Source of the DNA: Paenibacillus pedocola
Lineage (GTDB): Bacteria > Bacillota > Bacilli > Paenibacillales > Paenibacillaceae
DNA: 64,000 bases
Direction of reading: 5' to 3'
Assembly: GCF_031599675.1 (NCBI RefSeq)
Contig: NZ_CP134223.1
Location: forward strand, 2,790,001 to 2,854,000
Below, one piece after another: positions 24,544 to 32,681 of this stretch. Numbering within the stretch: the first letter of the stretch is position 1; each line of letters begins with the position of its first letter. The position numbers were made by a program, and so were the translations under genes. The notes under the pieces were generated by a model, which did no database searches, had not been told where the DNA came from, and worked only from the letters and a program-made list of their open reading frames with translations.

Positions 24544-24574
24544 AGACCTGCGCAAACGCTGCGTTTGCAGGTCT
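24544..24574 (+). promoter_or_regulatory. Hairpin in the leader of the M20 hydrolase gene
   Basis: AGACCTG (24544-24550) pairs with CAGGTCT (24568-24574), and CAAACG (24553-24558) with CGTTTG (24562-24567), a 13-base-pair stem with a two-base bulge. No T run follows, so it is not an intrinsic terminator. It may stabilise or regulate the message. Confidence 0.5.
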
Positions 24575-24611
24575 GCCGGAGCGGGCTATGGAAGAAGGGA
24601 ATGGAAGCGAT

Positions 24612-25781
24612 ATGGAGAACACGGCATTGGAACAGCTGCTTCCGGATATGGTGGCGTGGCGCCGCCATCTGCACATGCATCCGGAGCTGTCTTATCAGGA
24701 GAAAGAGACATCAGCTTATGTAGCCGCCCGATTGGCTGAATTCGGCATTGAAGTCAAACGGAGCAGTGCCGGCTTCGGTCTGACCGGGATTCTTAAGGGG
24801 GACAAGCCGGGAAAGACGGTAGTCCTGCGCGCAGATATGGATGCGCTGAATATCACTGAAGAGAACGGAAGCGAATATGCTTCGCAGAATAGTGGTGTTA
24901 TGCATGCCTGCGGGCATGACGGACATACAGCAATGCTGCTTGCAGCAGCTTCCTATTACAGCACCCGGCGTGATAGCCTCAAAGGGGAGCTTCGCTTCCT
25001 GTTTCAGCCTGCTGAAGAAATCTGCCCCGGCGGAGCAAAGGACATGATTGCCGAAGGGGTGCTTGAGGGAGCAGATGCCGTCTATGGCCTGCACCTGTGG
25101 ACACCGCTGCCGCTCGGCACGATCGGCAGTGCACCGGGACCGCTGATGGCTTCAGCGGATGAGTTTTTTATTGATATCACCGGTAAAGGCGGACATGGCG
25201 GCATCCCTCACCGCACGGTAGACAGTATAGTTGCCGCAGCAGCGCTTGTAACCCAGCTGCAGACGATCGTCAGCCGCAATGTTGATCCGTTGCAGCCTGC
25301 CGTTCTGAGTGTGGGGACGATCCAGGGCGGATCTGCACAGAATATTATTGCCGAACGATGCCGGATTACAGGAACGGTCCGGGCTTTTGATGAGGAAACC
25401 CGTTATTTGATCCGCCGCAGAATCGAAGAAATGGCTGTTTCTGTAGCAGCGGTATACGGGGCGGAAGCGAACGTGGATTATTTGATGGGGTATCCGCCGC
25501 TCGTCAATGACGAAGCGGAGTTCAACAGGTTTTTCCGTGTTGCTCCGGAAGCCCTTGGAGACTCCGTAAATGTGATCCGGATGGAGAAGATTATGCCGGC
25601 TGAAGATTTTGCCTATTATGTTAAGGAGATTCCTGGCTGCTTTATTTTTGTGGGTGCCGGCAATCCGGACAAAAATGCGGTATATCCGCATCATCACAGC
25701 AAATTTGATTTCGATGAGGATGCAATGCTGCATGGTGCGAAGCTGCTGGTAGCGCTGGCTGAATCCTGTCTTAATGAATAG
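24612..25781 (+). CDS. M20 family amidohydrolase (N-acyl amino acid hydrolase type)
   Basis: A 389-residue zinc-dependent hydrolase of the M20D subfamily, which cleaves N-acyl, hippurate or N-acetyl amino acids. Metal ligands are in MHACGHDGHTAML (Cys-Gly-His pattern) and FQPAEEICPGGA, with further His in ITGKGGHGGIPHRTVD (dimerisation domain) and YPHHHSKFDFDE near the end. The N-terminal WRRHLHMHPELSYQEKETS is typical. The substrate cannot be told from sequence. I chose the ATG at 24612 because TGGAAG precedes it by four bases and the length is usual; an earlier frame start at 24534 would add 26 residues that lie in the leader hairpin. Confidence 0.92.
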   Translation: MENTALEQLLPDMVAWRRHLHMHPELSYQEKETSAYVAARLAEFGIEVKRSSAGFGLTGILKGDKPGKTVVLRADMDALNITEENGSEYASQNSGVMHACGHDGHTAMLLAAASYYSTRRDSLKGELRFLFQPAEEICPGGAKDMIAEGVLEGADAVYGLHLWTPLPLGTIGSAPGPLMASADEFFIDITGKGGHGGIPHRTVDSIVAAAALVTQLQTIVSRNVDPLQPAVLSVGTIQGGSAQNIIAERCRITGTVRAFDEETRYLIRRRIEEMAVSVAAVYGAEANVDYLMGYPPLVNDEAEFNRFFRVAPEALGDSVNVIRMEKIMPAEDFAYYVKEIPGCFIFVGAGNPDKNAVYPHHHSKFDFDEDAMLHGAKLLVALAESCLNE

Positions 25782-25816
25782 TCGTATTCTTGACGAATAA
25801 AAAGCATAGTTCGGGG

Positions 25817-25860
25817 AGAACCTACTTCCGTAGATTACTGAGCAGACAGGAGGTTCTTTT
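25817..25860 (+). terminator. Terminator-like hairpin overlapping the next ribosome site
   Basis: AGAACCT (25817-25823) pairs with AGGTTCT (25851-25857), followed by a T run that leads into the TTG start of the CBS gene. The 3' arm contains half of that gene's GGAGG site. Confidence 0.55.
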
Positions 25861-26292
25861 TTGAAAACAGTCCAGGAAGTAATGACAACACAGCCTGCAG
25901 CCGTGACGCTGCAAGACAACATTTATGAGGTTGCCGTCAAAATGAGAGATTTTGATACGGGATTCATTCCTGTAGTTGATTCAGAAACGAGTAGAAAGCT
26001 CATTGGTGTGATAACGGACCGTGACTTGGTTCTTAGAGGATATGCGGACAAGCACTCAGGTTCTACCTCCGTTGAGACGGTCATGAGCAAACCGGTGACC
26101 TCGATTGCAGAGAACGCATCTGTAGATGAAGCGGCTGAAATTATGGCCTCAGGACAGATCCGCCGCCTGCCGGTAACACGTAATAACGAACTGATTGGTA
26201 TCGTATCGCTGGGCGATCTGGCCGTGAAGCGTATCTTCGCAGATGAAGCGGGAGAAGCGCTGAGCGAAATTTCGCAACGTCAGCTGCATTGA
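25861..26292 (+). CDS. Two-CBS-domain protein (YlbB/YhcV-like)
   Basis: A 143-residue protein made of one CBS pair: first repeat VQEVMTTQPAAVTLQDNIYEVA to about residue 62 (read as VMTTQPAAVTLQDNIYEVA), second from VETVMSKPVTSIAENASVDE to about 125. CBS pairs bind adenosine nucleotides and usually regulate a partner; no partner domain is fused here. The start is TTG with ACAGGAGG eight bases upstream, and that site is inside a terminator-like hairpin. In B. subtilis a similar small CBS gene, ylbB, lies upstream of ylbF-ylbG, consistent with the synteny seen here. Confidence 0.88.
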   Translation: MKTVQEVMTTQPAAVTLQDNIYEVAVKMRDFDTGFIPVVDSETSRKLIGVITDRDLVLRGYADKHSGSTSVETVMSKPVTSIAENASVDEAAEIMASGQIRRLPVTRNNELIGIVSLGDLAVKRIFADEAGEALSEISQRQLH

Positions 26293-26306
26293 ATAAGAAA
26301 ACAGGG

Positions 26307-26345
26307 AAGCTCATGTCCGCATTCGTGCGGAGGTGGGCTTTTTCC
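26307..26345 (+). terminator. Terminator after the CBS gene
   Basis: AAGCTCATGTCCGC (26307-26320) pairs, with two G-U pairs and one mismatch, with GCGGAGGTGGGCTT (26327-26340), then TTT. Confidence 0.7.
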
Positions 26346-26413
26346 TGCTTCATCTTGACAAGACATCATACAGATCTGACAGCATGTAATGTTAAAAGAC
26401 AGGAGGGGACCCT

Positions 26414-28111
26414 ATGACTGGGACAGGGTCATGCATTATCCGCAAAGATAAGACGATCCTGCTGGAATGCGGCCATCCGGGATTTGAAGCGGCGAGAACG
26501 GCGCTGGCTGATTACGCTGAGCTTGTGAAAAGTCTTCCGACCTACCACACCTACCGGATCACACCTCTGTCTTTATGGAACGCAGCATCCGGCGGAAGGA
26601 CAGCGGAAGAGATTATTGCCAGCCTGCAGGGATTGTCCCGATGGGGAACACCGGCCGGGCTGGAGGAAGAAATCCGCAGGCTCATATCCCGATATGGCAG
26701 GCTGGAACTGCATGCCCATATGACTGACAGCCGGATCATGATCCTTCGCTCTGATCTGCCTGCTCTGCTAGATGAGCTGGGGGAATTTCTGGTGCTTAGC
26801 GGGCTCCAGTTGAACAGATCAGGGCTAATGGAATGTGAATGTCCTGCGGTGAATCGGGGACTGCTGAAGCAGGAGCTGACCAGACTCGGATATCCTGTGA
26901 TCGACATGGCGGGCTACCGGGAAGGCCAGAGACTGAACCTTGCCTGGAAAGAAAAAGAATACCACGAAGGTGATTCTAAAGAAGAGATCTTCGGGCTTCG
27001 GGATTACCAGCGGGAAGCGGTCCGCTTATTTCATGGCAGTGGCGGCAGCGGTGTTGTTGTCCTGCCCTGCGGGGCAGGCAAGACAGTGGTCGGACTTGCC
27101 GTGCTGGAGAGGCTGCAATGCGAAACGCTGATTCTCACTTCGAGTACAACATCAGTGGAGCAATGGCGGGAAGAACTGCTGCAGCGGACGAATCTGGAGG
27201 AAGAGGAAATCGGAGAATATACCGGTGAACGCAGAGAAGTACGGCCTGTCACACTGGCTACCTATCAGATGCTGACACACCGGCGCTCTAAGGGCGATCC
27301 GTTTGTTCATATGAACCTGTTCAAGGAGCGTAACTGGGGGCTGATCATCTATGATGAGGTGCATTTGCTCCCGGCTCCGGTGTTCCGGGCTACCGCTGAC
27401 ATCCAGGCGACACGCCGCCTGGGGCTGACCGCGACTCTCGTCAGGGAAGACGGGCGTGAGGGAGATGTCTTCTCCTTGATTGGCCCGCGATGCTACGATC
27501 TGCCGTGGAAGTCGCTGGAGCAGCAGGGCTGGATTGCGGCTGTGGAATGTGTAGAGGTCATTGTGCCGATGGAGTCTGCCCTAAGGAGCCGTTATATCTA
27601 TGCCGGAGGGAAAGAACAGTTCAGGCTTGCTGCAGGAAATCCGGCTAAGGCTGAGGTGGCGGAGCAGATTATTGCAGCGCATTCCGGAGCAGCAGTGCTC
27701 GTTATCGGCCAATACCTGGATCAGTTAGAGGCTTTAGCAGACTTCCTGGAAGCCCCTTTGATAACCGGTAAAACGCCGCAGCGGGAGCGTAATGAGCTGT
27801 ATGCGGCATTTAATGAGGGGAGCCTCAAGGTTCTGGTGGTGTCTAAGGTTGCTAATTTTGCCGTGAATCTGCCGGATGCCTCAGTAGCTATAGAGGTTTC
27901 GGGCGCTTACGGCTCGCGGCAGGAAGAGGCTCAGCGGCTGGGACGAATCCTGCGCCCTAAACCGGATGAGAACAAAGCGTATTTCTACACACTTGTAACC
28001 GGGGATAGCCGGGAACAGGAATTTGCTATGCGGCGCAGGCTGTTTCTGACCGAGCAGGGCTATGAATATGCCGTTAGAGCAGGAGACCCGCAGAAGGAGG
28101 CGATACTATGA
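26414..28111 (+). CDS. XPB/Ssl2-type superfamily 2 DNA helicase
   Basis: A 565-residue SF2 helicase related to XPB, the 3'-5' translocase of eukaryotic TFIIH, which also occurs in some bacteria. The N-terminal 190 residues fit the helicase_C_3/XPB damage-recognition-like domain. Then comes the motor: Q-like GLRDYQREAV, Walker A PCGAGKT at 218-224, the DEVH box at 314-317 in IIYDEVHLLPAPVFR, GLTATLVREDG (motif III), and in RecA domain 2 VSKVANFAVNLPDAS and QEEAQRLGRILRPK with the arginine fingers. All motifs are intact, so it should be an active ATPase. GACAGGAGGGG precedes the ATG. The next gene overlaps by four bases and encodes a large partner. It probably acts in DNA repair or transcription-coupled processes, but the bacterial role is poorly known. 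Confidence 0.93.
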   Translation: MTGTGSCIIRKDKTILLECGHPGFEAARTALADYAELVKSLPTYHTYRITPLSLWNAASGGRTAEEIIASLQGLSRWGTPAGLEEEIRRLISRYGRLELHAHMTDSRIMILRSDLPALLDELGEFLVLSGLQLNRSGLMECECPAVNRGLLKQELTRLGYPVIDMAGYREGQRLNLAWKEKEYHEGDSKEEIFGLRDYQREAVRLFHGSGGSGVVVLPCGAGKTVVGLAVLERLQCETLILTSSTTSVEQWREELLQRTNLEEEEIGEYTGERREVRPVTLATYQMLTHRRSKGDPFVHMNLFKERNWGLIIYDEVHLLPAPVFRATADIQATRRLGLTATLVREDGREGDVFSLIGPRCYDLPWKSLEQQGWIAAVECVEVIVPMESALRSRYIYAGGKEQFRLAAGNPAKAEVAEQIIAAHSGAAVLVIGQYLDQLEALADFLEAPLITGKTPQRERNELYAAFNEGSLKVLVVSKVANFAVNLPDASVAIEVSGAYGSRQEEAQRLGRILRPKPDENKAYFYTLVTGDSREQEFAMRRRLFLTEQGYEYAVRAGDPQKEAIL

Positions 28112-30024
28112 TGACGCTGAGTCCGCCGGCACAGGAAGTCCTGAGGCGGATCTGCGCCGCCCATGCCGCACGGCCTTTTGCAGTGGAGAAGCTGGAGCGG
28201 CTGCGACCCGAGGCGCTGTGCCGCGCCGAACTGCAGCTGGCCATGCTGGAGCTGCGCCAGGCTGGGCTGGTTGAGCTGCGGCAGAAAATCTGGGGGGAAC
28301 AGTTGTATCAAATCCCCCCACAAGAGCTGGCAGCGATTCAATGGAGCTGCTTCCCTCATACGCCCAAGCCGTTATCTGCAGAAACCGTAACGGTGGAGTG
28401 CCCGGCGGAGGCAGGCCTGGCCGGACAGCTGTTCCAGGCGCTGGTCTTTACAGCGCAGCAAGGGCTTCCTCTGACAGCTAAGGGGAGCATCCACAAAAAG
28501 CAGTCGAGCCGTCTGTCTGCCCTGCTGCCGGTTCAGGATAAGCATCTGCGGGGGCTGTTTCCTCCGGCTGCCGATTGTGAGACGTGCCCGCTCGCGGTTA
28601 CAGTAATAGTAGACCTGATGCTGGTTCTGGGCCTGGTGGAACGCCACGAATCAGCTTATTTTCCGGACATGGAGAAGCTTGAGAGCTGGCTATGCCTCTC
28701 CGAGCCGCAAATGACAAGTATTCTATATAACATGATACTAAACCGTTATGGAATAGACGGGCCTGCACAGCAGCATTTCAGATATCTCATCTCATCCCCC
28801 GACTTCGCTAAGAGTAATTGGTATCCCTTGGGCGATGTTCTGGAGTGGATGTCCCAGGTTCAGCTTACGGCTGAACAGCCTTTAGAAACTCTCCAATCGG
28901 CCTGTCTGGCTTGGCTAGGCAGTCTGGCCGGATTTGGCTGGTGTGAGCTGGGGTATACAGAAGGTGGGGCATGGTGCTTCCGCTGGACGGAGCATAAACC
29001 GCTGCTGGTTACCGGTAAAATGTTGGATTCTGACCCTGAAAATCTGTCCGCCATCTTCGGGGGAAGTGAAGGGCAACCTATAAGCGGCGATGAAGGCCAG
29101 TTTATTGTCCAGCCGGATTTCGAGGTGCTGGTTCCTCCTGACGTGGATTACCTTCTCCGCTGGGGGCTCGCTGGCTGTTCGGAGCTGCTGTGCGCGGATG
29201 AATTATGGAGCTTCAGGCTAAGCCGGATGAAGCTGGAGGAGGCTGCTGAACAGGGGCAGCCGCCAGAATCGGTCATCAGCTGGCTGTCTTCCCATGCCAG
29301 AGGAGGATTGCCGGCCCAGGTAGAGCTGACCTTGAGGCAATGGGCCAGAAGCATCGGGCGGACGGCCTGGTCCGAGGTGATTCTGCTGGCTTGCCGGAGC
29401 GAAGCGGACGCTGCTGACATCGCCGCCCATCCCCGGCTGCAGGGCAGCCTATCGAGGGTGGGACCGCTTCATTTCATCGTACGGCATGACAGCACTGAGC
29501 AGGTCCGCAAAGAACTGTCGGCCGCGGGACTGGCCCCGCCGCGAATCATCGGCGGCCGTGAAGGGGAGATCCCGCCGCAACAGACGGATTACTTTCTGGA
29601 CAATAAAGTTCCGAAGGCTGGCATATATGCGCTTCCTTTACAGGAGGTGCAAACGGGATTACTGGGTGGAGGGGCAGTTCTACAACCGCTGCCGCTTCCA
29701 TCATCAGATCCGGAGAAGCTTATACTGCCCGGTGAAGACACTGTTCCGCAAATGTGGCTCCGGGAATGGCGGGAGTATCATATTACTACGGCTCAAAAGG
29801 TTATGGAGCAGGCTCTGGCATGGGGAATCAAGGTCCGTTTGTCCCTGGAGGGCCAAATCTGCGATTTTATTCCCGAGCAGCTCCGGGGTAATCCCTGGAG
29901 GGTGGCCGGAGGCCTGCTGCCTGCCGGCACAGAAGAGCGTGAAGAAGCGGAGCTGGCCGCCGGGGACTGGAAAGAGATGAAGCTGCTGATTCCGCAGAAG
30001 CGGAGAAATTCCTCTTCTGCTTAA
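28108..30024 (+). CDS. Large helicase-associated protein, partner of the XPB-type helicase
   Basis: A 638-residue protein with no ATPase motif of its own. Helical winged-helix-like segments fill the first 300 residues (SPPAQEVLRRICAAHAARPF, then RAELQLAMLELRQAGLVELRQ; quoted as QLAMLELRQAGLVELRQ). The part from about 330 on, with FIVQPDFEVLVPPDV, resembles the helicase-associated domain of the large proteins coded beside XPB genes in actinobacteria. FIVRHD and the DSLRxxL-type lateral repeats are also of that style. The ATG overlaps the helicase stop (ATGA) and has AAGGAGG eight bases before it, so the two are translationally coupled and probably form a complex. Function is inferred from that coupling only. 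Confidence 0.8.
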   Translation: MMTLSPPAQEVLRRICAAHAARPFAVEKLERLRPEALCRAELQLAMLELRQAGLVELRQKIWGEQLYQIPPQELAAIQWSCFPHTPKPLSAETVTVECPAEAGLAGQLFQALVFTAQQGLPLTAKGSIHKKQSSRLSALLPVQDKHLRGLFPPAADCETCPLAVTVIVDLMLVLGLVERHESAYFPDMEKLESWLCLSEPQMTSILYNMILNRYGIDGPAQQHFRYLISSPDFAKSNWYPLGDVLEWMSQVQLTAEQPLETLQSACLAWLGSLAGFGWCELGYTEGGAWCFRWTEHKPLLVTGKMLDSDPENLSAIFGGSEGQPISGDEGQFIVQPDFEVLVPPDVDYLLRWGLAGCSELLCADELWSFRLSRMKLEEAAEQGQPPESVISWLSSHARGGLPAQVELTLRQWARSIGRTAWSEVILLACRSEADAADIAAHPRLQGSLSRVGPLHFIVRHDSTEQVRKELSAAGLAPPRIIGGREGEIPPQQTDYFLDNKVPKAGIYALPLQEVQTGLLGGGAVLQPLPLPSSDPEKLILPGEDTVPQMWLREWREYHITTAQKVMEQALAWGIKVRLSLEGQICDFIPEQLRGNPWRVAGGLLPAGTEEREEAELAAGDWKEMKLLIPQKRRNSSSA

Positions 30025-30097
30025 GCAACGGGTTATGGTATGATAAGGTAGTCTACGGTTTACTGTAGAACATTAACACAGAAAAGAGTTGAAGTTC

Positions 30098-30535
30098 ATG
30101 AGCGTAGCGGAATTAAATACGGTCGATATGGCCGAAGTGCTGACATACGCCTATGAATTAGGCGATATGATTAACCAATCCGCCGAAGTGTCGGATTACT
30201 TATACTGGAAAGGGCGGGTTGACACCAATCCCGAAATCCAGGCCATAGTCAAGCGGCTTCAGAACAAGAAGGAGCTGTTTGAAGAGACACAGCGGTTTGG
30301 ACATTTTCATCCGAACTATCATTCGGCTAAGGATGAAGTGACGGCTGTAGAGAAGGAGCTTGAGCAGTTCGAGGAGGTTGTCCGCTTCAAGCAGGCGGAG
30401 GCGACGCTGGATGATATTTTACATTCCATGTCTGAAGCAATCGCGTTCTCGGTATCGGACAGCATCAAGGTTCCAAGCAATGACCCGTCGCCGAAGGGCG
30501 GATGCGGCAGCGGAGGCAAATGCTCTTGCGGATAA
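30098..30535 (+). CDS. ylbF: YlbF family regulator (RicF)
   Basis: A 145-residue helical protein of the YlbF/YmcA family. In B. subtilis YlbF (RicF), RicA and RicT form an iron-sulfur-containing complex that aids RNase Y in mRNA maturation and promotes competence, biofilm and sporulation. The match is clear: KELFEETQRFGHFHPNYHSAK in the middle (as ELFEETQRFGHFHPNYH), SDSIKVPSNDP and the C-terminal cysteine tail GGCGSGGKCSCG, which supplies cluster ligands. I prefer the ATG at 30098, with AAAGAG nine bases upstream, over the TTG three codons earlier. ylbG follows after 41 bases, as in B. subtilis. Confidence 0.94.
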   Translation: MSVAELNTVDMAEVLTYAYELGDMINQSAEVSDYLYWKGRVDTNPEIQAIVKRLQNKKELFEETQRFGHFHPNYHSAKDEVTAVEKELEQFEEVVRFKQAEATLDDILHSMSEAIAFSVSDSIKVPSNDPSPKGGCGSGGKCSCG

Positions 30536-30576
30536 GCTGCCTCTAAGAGGGAGAGAAGGAAAGGGCGGTTGAGCTT

Positions 30577-30840
30577 ATGTTTGCGGAACGGACAGGATAT
30601 ATCGTTTGGGTTAGTGATGTCAAAGCGGCACGCAACCTGGAGAAATACGGGACACTGCATTATGTATCCCGGAAAATGCATTACGCCGTAATGTATGTGA
30701 ATGCGGAACGCGCCGAGGAAGTCATGAAGACCGTCCGCAGACTATCATATGTGCGTAAGATTGAAAGATCATACCGAAATGAATTGAAGACGGAATACAC
30801 CAGCAACGGGCCGGACAAGACCCGTTACTATGGACTGTAG
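30577..30840 (+). CDS. ylbG: YlbG family protein (DUF2129)
   Basis: An 87-residue cytoplasmic protein of the DUF2129 family. Typical features are the start RTGYIVWVSDVKAARNLEKYG, the LHYVSRKMHYAVMYV strand pair and the close RRLSYVRKIERSYR. The function is not established; the constant position after ylbF suggests a linked role. GGAAAGG lies about twelve bases upstream of the ATG. A strong terminator ends the ylbF-ylbG unit. Confidence 0.92.
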   Translation: MFAERTGYIVWVSDVKAARNLEKYGTLHYVSRKMHYAVMYVNAERAEEVMKTVRRLSYVRKIERSYRNELKTEYTSNGPDKTRYYGL

Positions 30841-30865
30841 GATGTGCTGATAGATCATTCAGAAG

Positions 30866-30892
30866 CAGGCACCGCTGGTGCCTGTTTTTTTT
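30866..30892 (+). terminator. Terminator of ylbFG
   Basis: CAGGCACC-GCT-GGTGCCTG (30866-30884) followed by eight T. Confidence 0.92.
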
Positions 30893-31038
30893 GTGTCCTG
30901 TGTGAATAACAATGTTAGGTTTGGAGTGGCGGAATCTGTATTAAGGTATACATTATATTGAAATTGTAAGTTACGAGTTATTATAAATGACACAACTTCC
31001 GAATAATATAAATAAAAGTGAATTTCATGTGATTTAAA
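30893..31038. other. AT-rich spacer upstream of the eut promoter
   Basis: No open frame or strong structure. The base composition is clearly more AT-rich than the flanks, as often seen upstream of regulated promoters. Confidence 0.5.
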
Positions 31039-31067
31039 TTGACAATTATATAACCCTGTCATACTAT
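31039..31067 (+). promoter_or_regulatory. Promoter of the eut operon
   Basis: Consensus TTGACA (31039-31044), 17 bases, TACTAT (31062-31067). A transcript would start near 31074. Confidence 0.75.
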
Positions 31068-31084
31068 GATCGAAGACAGCAGAC

Positions 31085-31161
31085 AATCCAATATGATTTA
31101 AGCACAGACGCTTCTAAGGCATGCATAGAGAAAGTAATGCAGGGCTCAAGGCGTCTTTTTT
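31085..31161 (+). promoter_or_regulatory. Attenuator-like leader of the eut operon
   Basis: AGACGC (31106-31111) pairs with GCGTCT (31151-31156), extended by TT/AA, then six T: an intrinsic terminator before the first gene. An alternative hairpin AAGC-ACAGAC-GCTT (31100-31113) uses the same 5' strand and has a six-base loop with A at position 1 and G at 4, the pattern recognised by ANTAR antiterminators such as EutV. A further hairpin AATC-CAATAT-GATT (31085-31098) sits one base before it, but its loop lacks that pattern. Readthrough control is therefore likely; the protein is not coded in this window. Confidence 0.6.
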
Positions 31162-31202
31162 GCTACTTATGAACTGAACATCCCAGAAGGGGGGCGGAAA
31201 GC

Positions 31203-32663
31203 ACGGATACGGTCCGCTCGGTTATAAGCGTAGGGATTGATGTCGGAACCAGCACGACGAAATGCATTTTCAGCAGGCTGGAAATTGAGCGATGCTACGG
31301 AGCCTCAATGCTTCCCGGGTTTAAGATTACCGGGCGGAAGCTGTTGTATGAAAGCCCTATGTACAGTACGCCACTCATCAGTGACCGGGAAATCGATCAT
31401 CCTGCACTCCACGCCATCCTGGCTGGGGAGTATGAGAGAGCCGGATTACAGCCGGAAGATGTGGACACCGGGGCAGTAATTATTACAGGTGAAACGGCTG
31501 TGAAGCACAATGCGGATCAGATTGTGCACCATCTGGCCCGATTTGCCGGTAAATTTGTCGTGGCTCAGGCTGGGGGCGATTTGGAGGCCGTACTGGCAGG
31601 TAAAGGATCGGGTGCGGAGGCACGTTCACTGGAAATTGCAGGCCAGGTCGTAAACGTCGATATCGGAGGCGGAACAGCGAACTGCGCATTTTTTGCCGGC
31701 GGGAGCTGCACGCGTACTATCAATTTCCATATTGGCGGCCGTTTGATCAGACTGGGCGCACAGGGAAAGGTTCTTGAACTGTTCCCGGTCATTGAGGAGT
31801 GGCTGAGAAGGGAGGGCTACGGGCTGGCGGAAGGGGAACTTGCCGACTTGGAACAGCTTAGGGAGATAACCGGCAAATGGAGTGTAACGCTGCTGGACAC
31901 CATTTTGAATTCGCGTGATCCCAGGGCCTGCCCTCTTGTCTACGGCCAGCCTGAAGAAGTAACGGGCACAGCAGAGCCTGTGTCTGAGCTGTGGGTCTCT
32001 GGGGGCGTGGGTCTGCTGCTGGAGCAGCCAGGTACACGCAGCCTTGCGGAAGCCGCCCGATTTGGCGATATTGGCCCGCTGCTGGCTGAATCCCTGGTCC
32101 AGGCCGCGGCGAACTATTCCATTAAGCTGCGGACCACACCGGAGGCGCAGCGGGCGACCGTAATCGGCGCTGGAATCCATACAACTTCACTTAGCGGCTC
32201 GACTGTATTTGTGGACAGCGGACTGTTACCGCTGCGGAATATTCCGGTGGTAAAGTTAAGCCGGCCGGATGATGCGGAGGGAGACCTGGCCAGGCTGGCT
32301 TCGGCAGTGGAGAATGCATATGCGGAAGGGAGACGGAGATTTGGTACAGGTGATCCCGCAGATCTGCTTTTTGCTGTATCTCTTCCGGCTTTCATACCCG
32401 GAACCTATCCGGTAATCCGCCGGATTGCTTCTGCCGCGGCAGAGGCTTCTCTCCGGAATGGGATGAAGGTTATCATTCTAATCTGTGAGAACGATATTGC
32501 CAAGGCTGTCGGAAATGTGATCCATCTGCTTACCCGGGGAGAACAGCGCTGCATTTGTCTTGATCAGGTTGCTGTCAGACACGGTGACTATATTGACATC
32601 GGCTTTCCTCTGGACGGGGACTGTATTCCGGTGGCGGTAAAAACTCTCGTTTTCCAGCCGTGA
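31203..32663 (+). CDS. eutA: Ethanolamine ammonia-lyase reactivating factor EutA, apparently with a non-standard start codon
   Basis: EutA is the actin/Hsp70-fold chaperone that swaps damaged cobalamin out of ethanolamine ammonia-lyase using ATP. Homology to enterobacterial EutA starts at SVGIDVGTSTTK (codons from 31227), the phosphate 1 loop, and continues through GAVIITGETAVKHNA, VVNVDIGGGTANCAFF (phosphate 2) and RATVIGAGIHTTSLSGS to the end. The first in-frame ATG, at 31308, would delete the phosphate 1 loop. Between the upstream in-frame stop (31170) and 31227 there is no ATG, GTG, TTG or CTG. A GGGGGG ribosome site at 31189-31194 points to the ACG at 31203, giving 486 residues. ATA at 31224 or a sequencing error are alternatives. 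First gene of the eut operon; eutB follows 18 bases later. Confidence 0.85.
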   Translation, partial: TDTVRSVISVGIDVGTSTTKCIFSRLEIERCYGASMLPGFKITGRKLLYESPMYSTPLISDREIDHPALHAILAGEYERAGLQPEDVDTGAVIITGETAVKHNADQIVHHLARFAGKFVVAQAGGDLEAVLAGKGSGAEARSLEIAGQVVNVDIGGGTANCAFFAGGSCTRTINFHIGGRLIRLGAQGKVLELFPVIEEWLRREGYGLAEGELADLEQLREITGKWSVTLLDTILNSRDPRACPLVYGQPEEVTGTAEPVSELWVSGGVGLLLEQPGTRSLAEAARFGDIGPLLAESLVQAAANYSIKLRTTPEAQRATVIGAGIHTTSLSGSTVFVDSGLLPLRNIPVVKLSRPDDAEGDLARLASAVENAYAEGRRRFGTGDPADLLFAVSLPAFIPGTYPVIRRIASAAAEASLRNGMKVIILICENDIAKAVGNVIHLLTRGEQRCICLDQVAVRHGDYIDIGFPLDGDCIPVAVKTLVFQP

Positions 32664-32681
32664 ATAAAGGAGTTGTAAAGC

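Noticed and set aside
25861..26292. AcuB, because a CBS protein was expected with acuA
   Set aside because: AcuB is longer (about 214 residues, CBS pair plus ACT domain). This protein is 143 residues with a CBS pair only and lies in the ylb-like region.
31073..31202. Cobalamin riboswitch before eutA
   Set aside because: The leader is only about 130 bases and no B12-box sequence (GCCACTG-type) is present.
31308..32663. eutA starting at its first in-frame ATG
   Set aside because: This would remove SVGIDVGTST, which is conserved in EutA and needed for nucleotide binding. The ribosome site lies more than 100 bases upstream.
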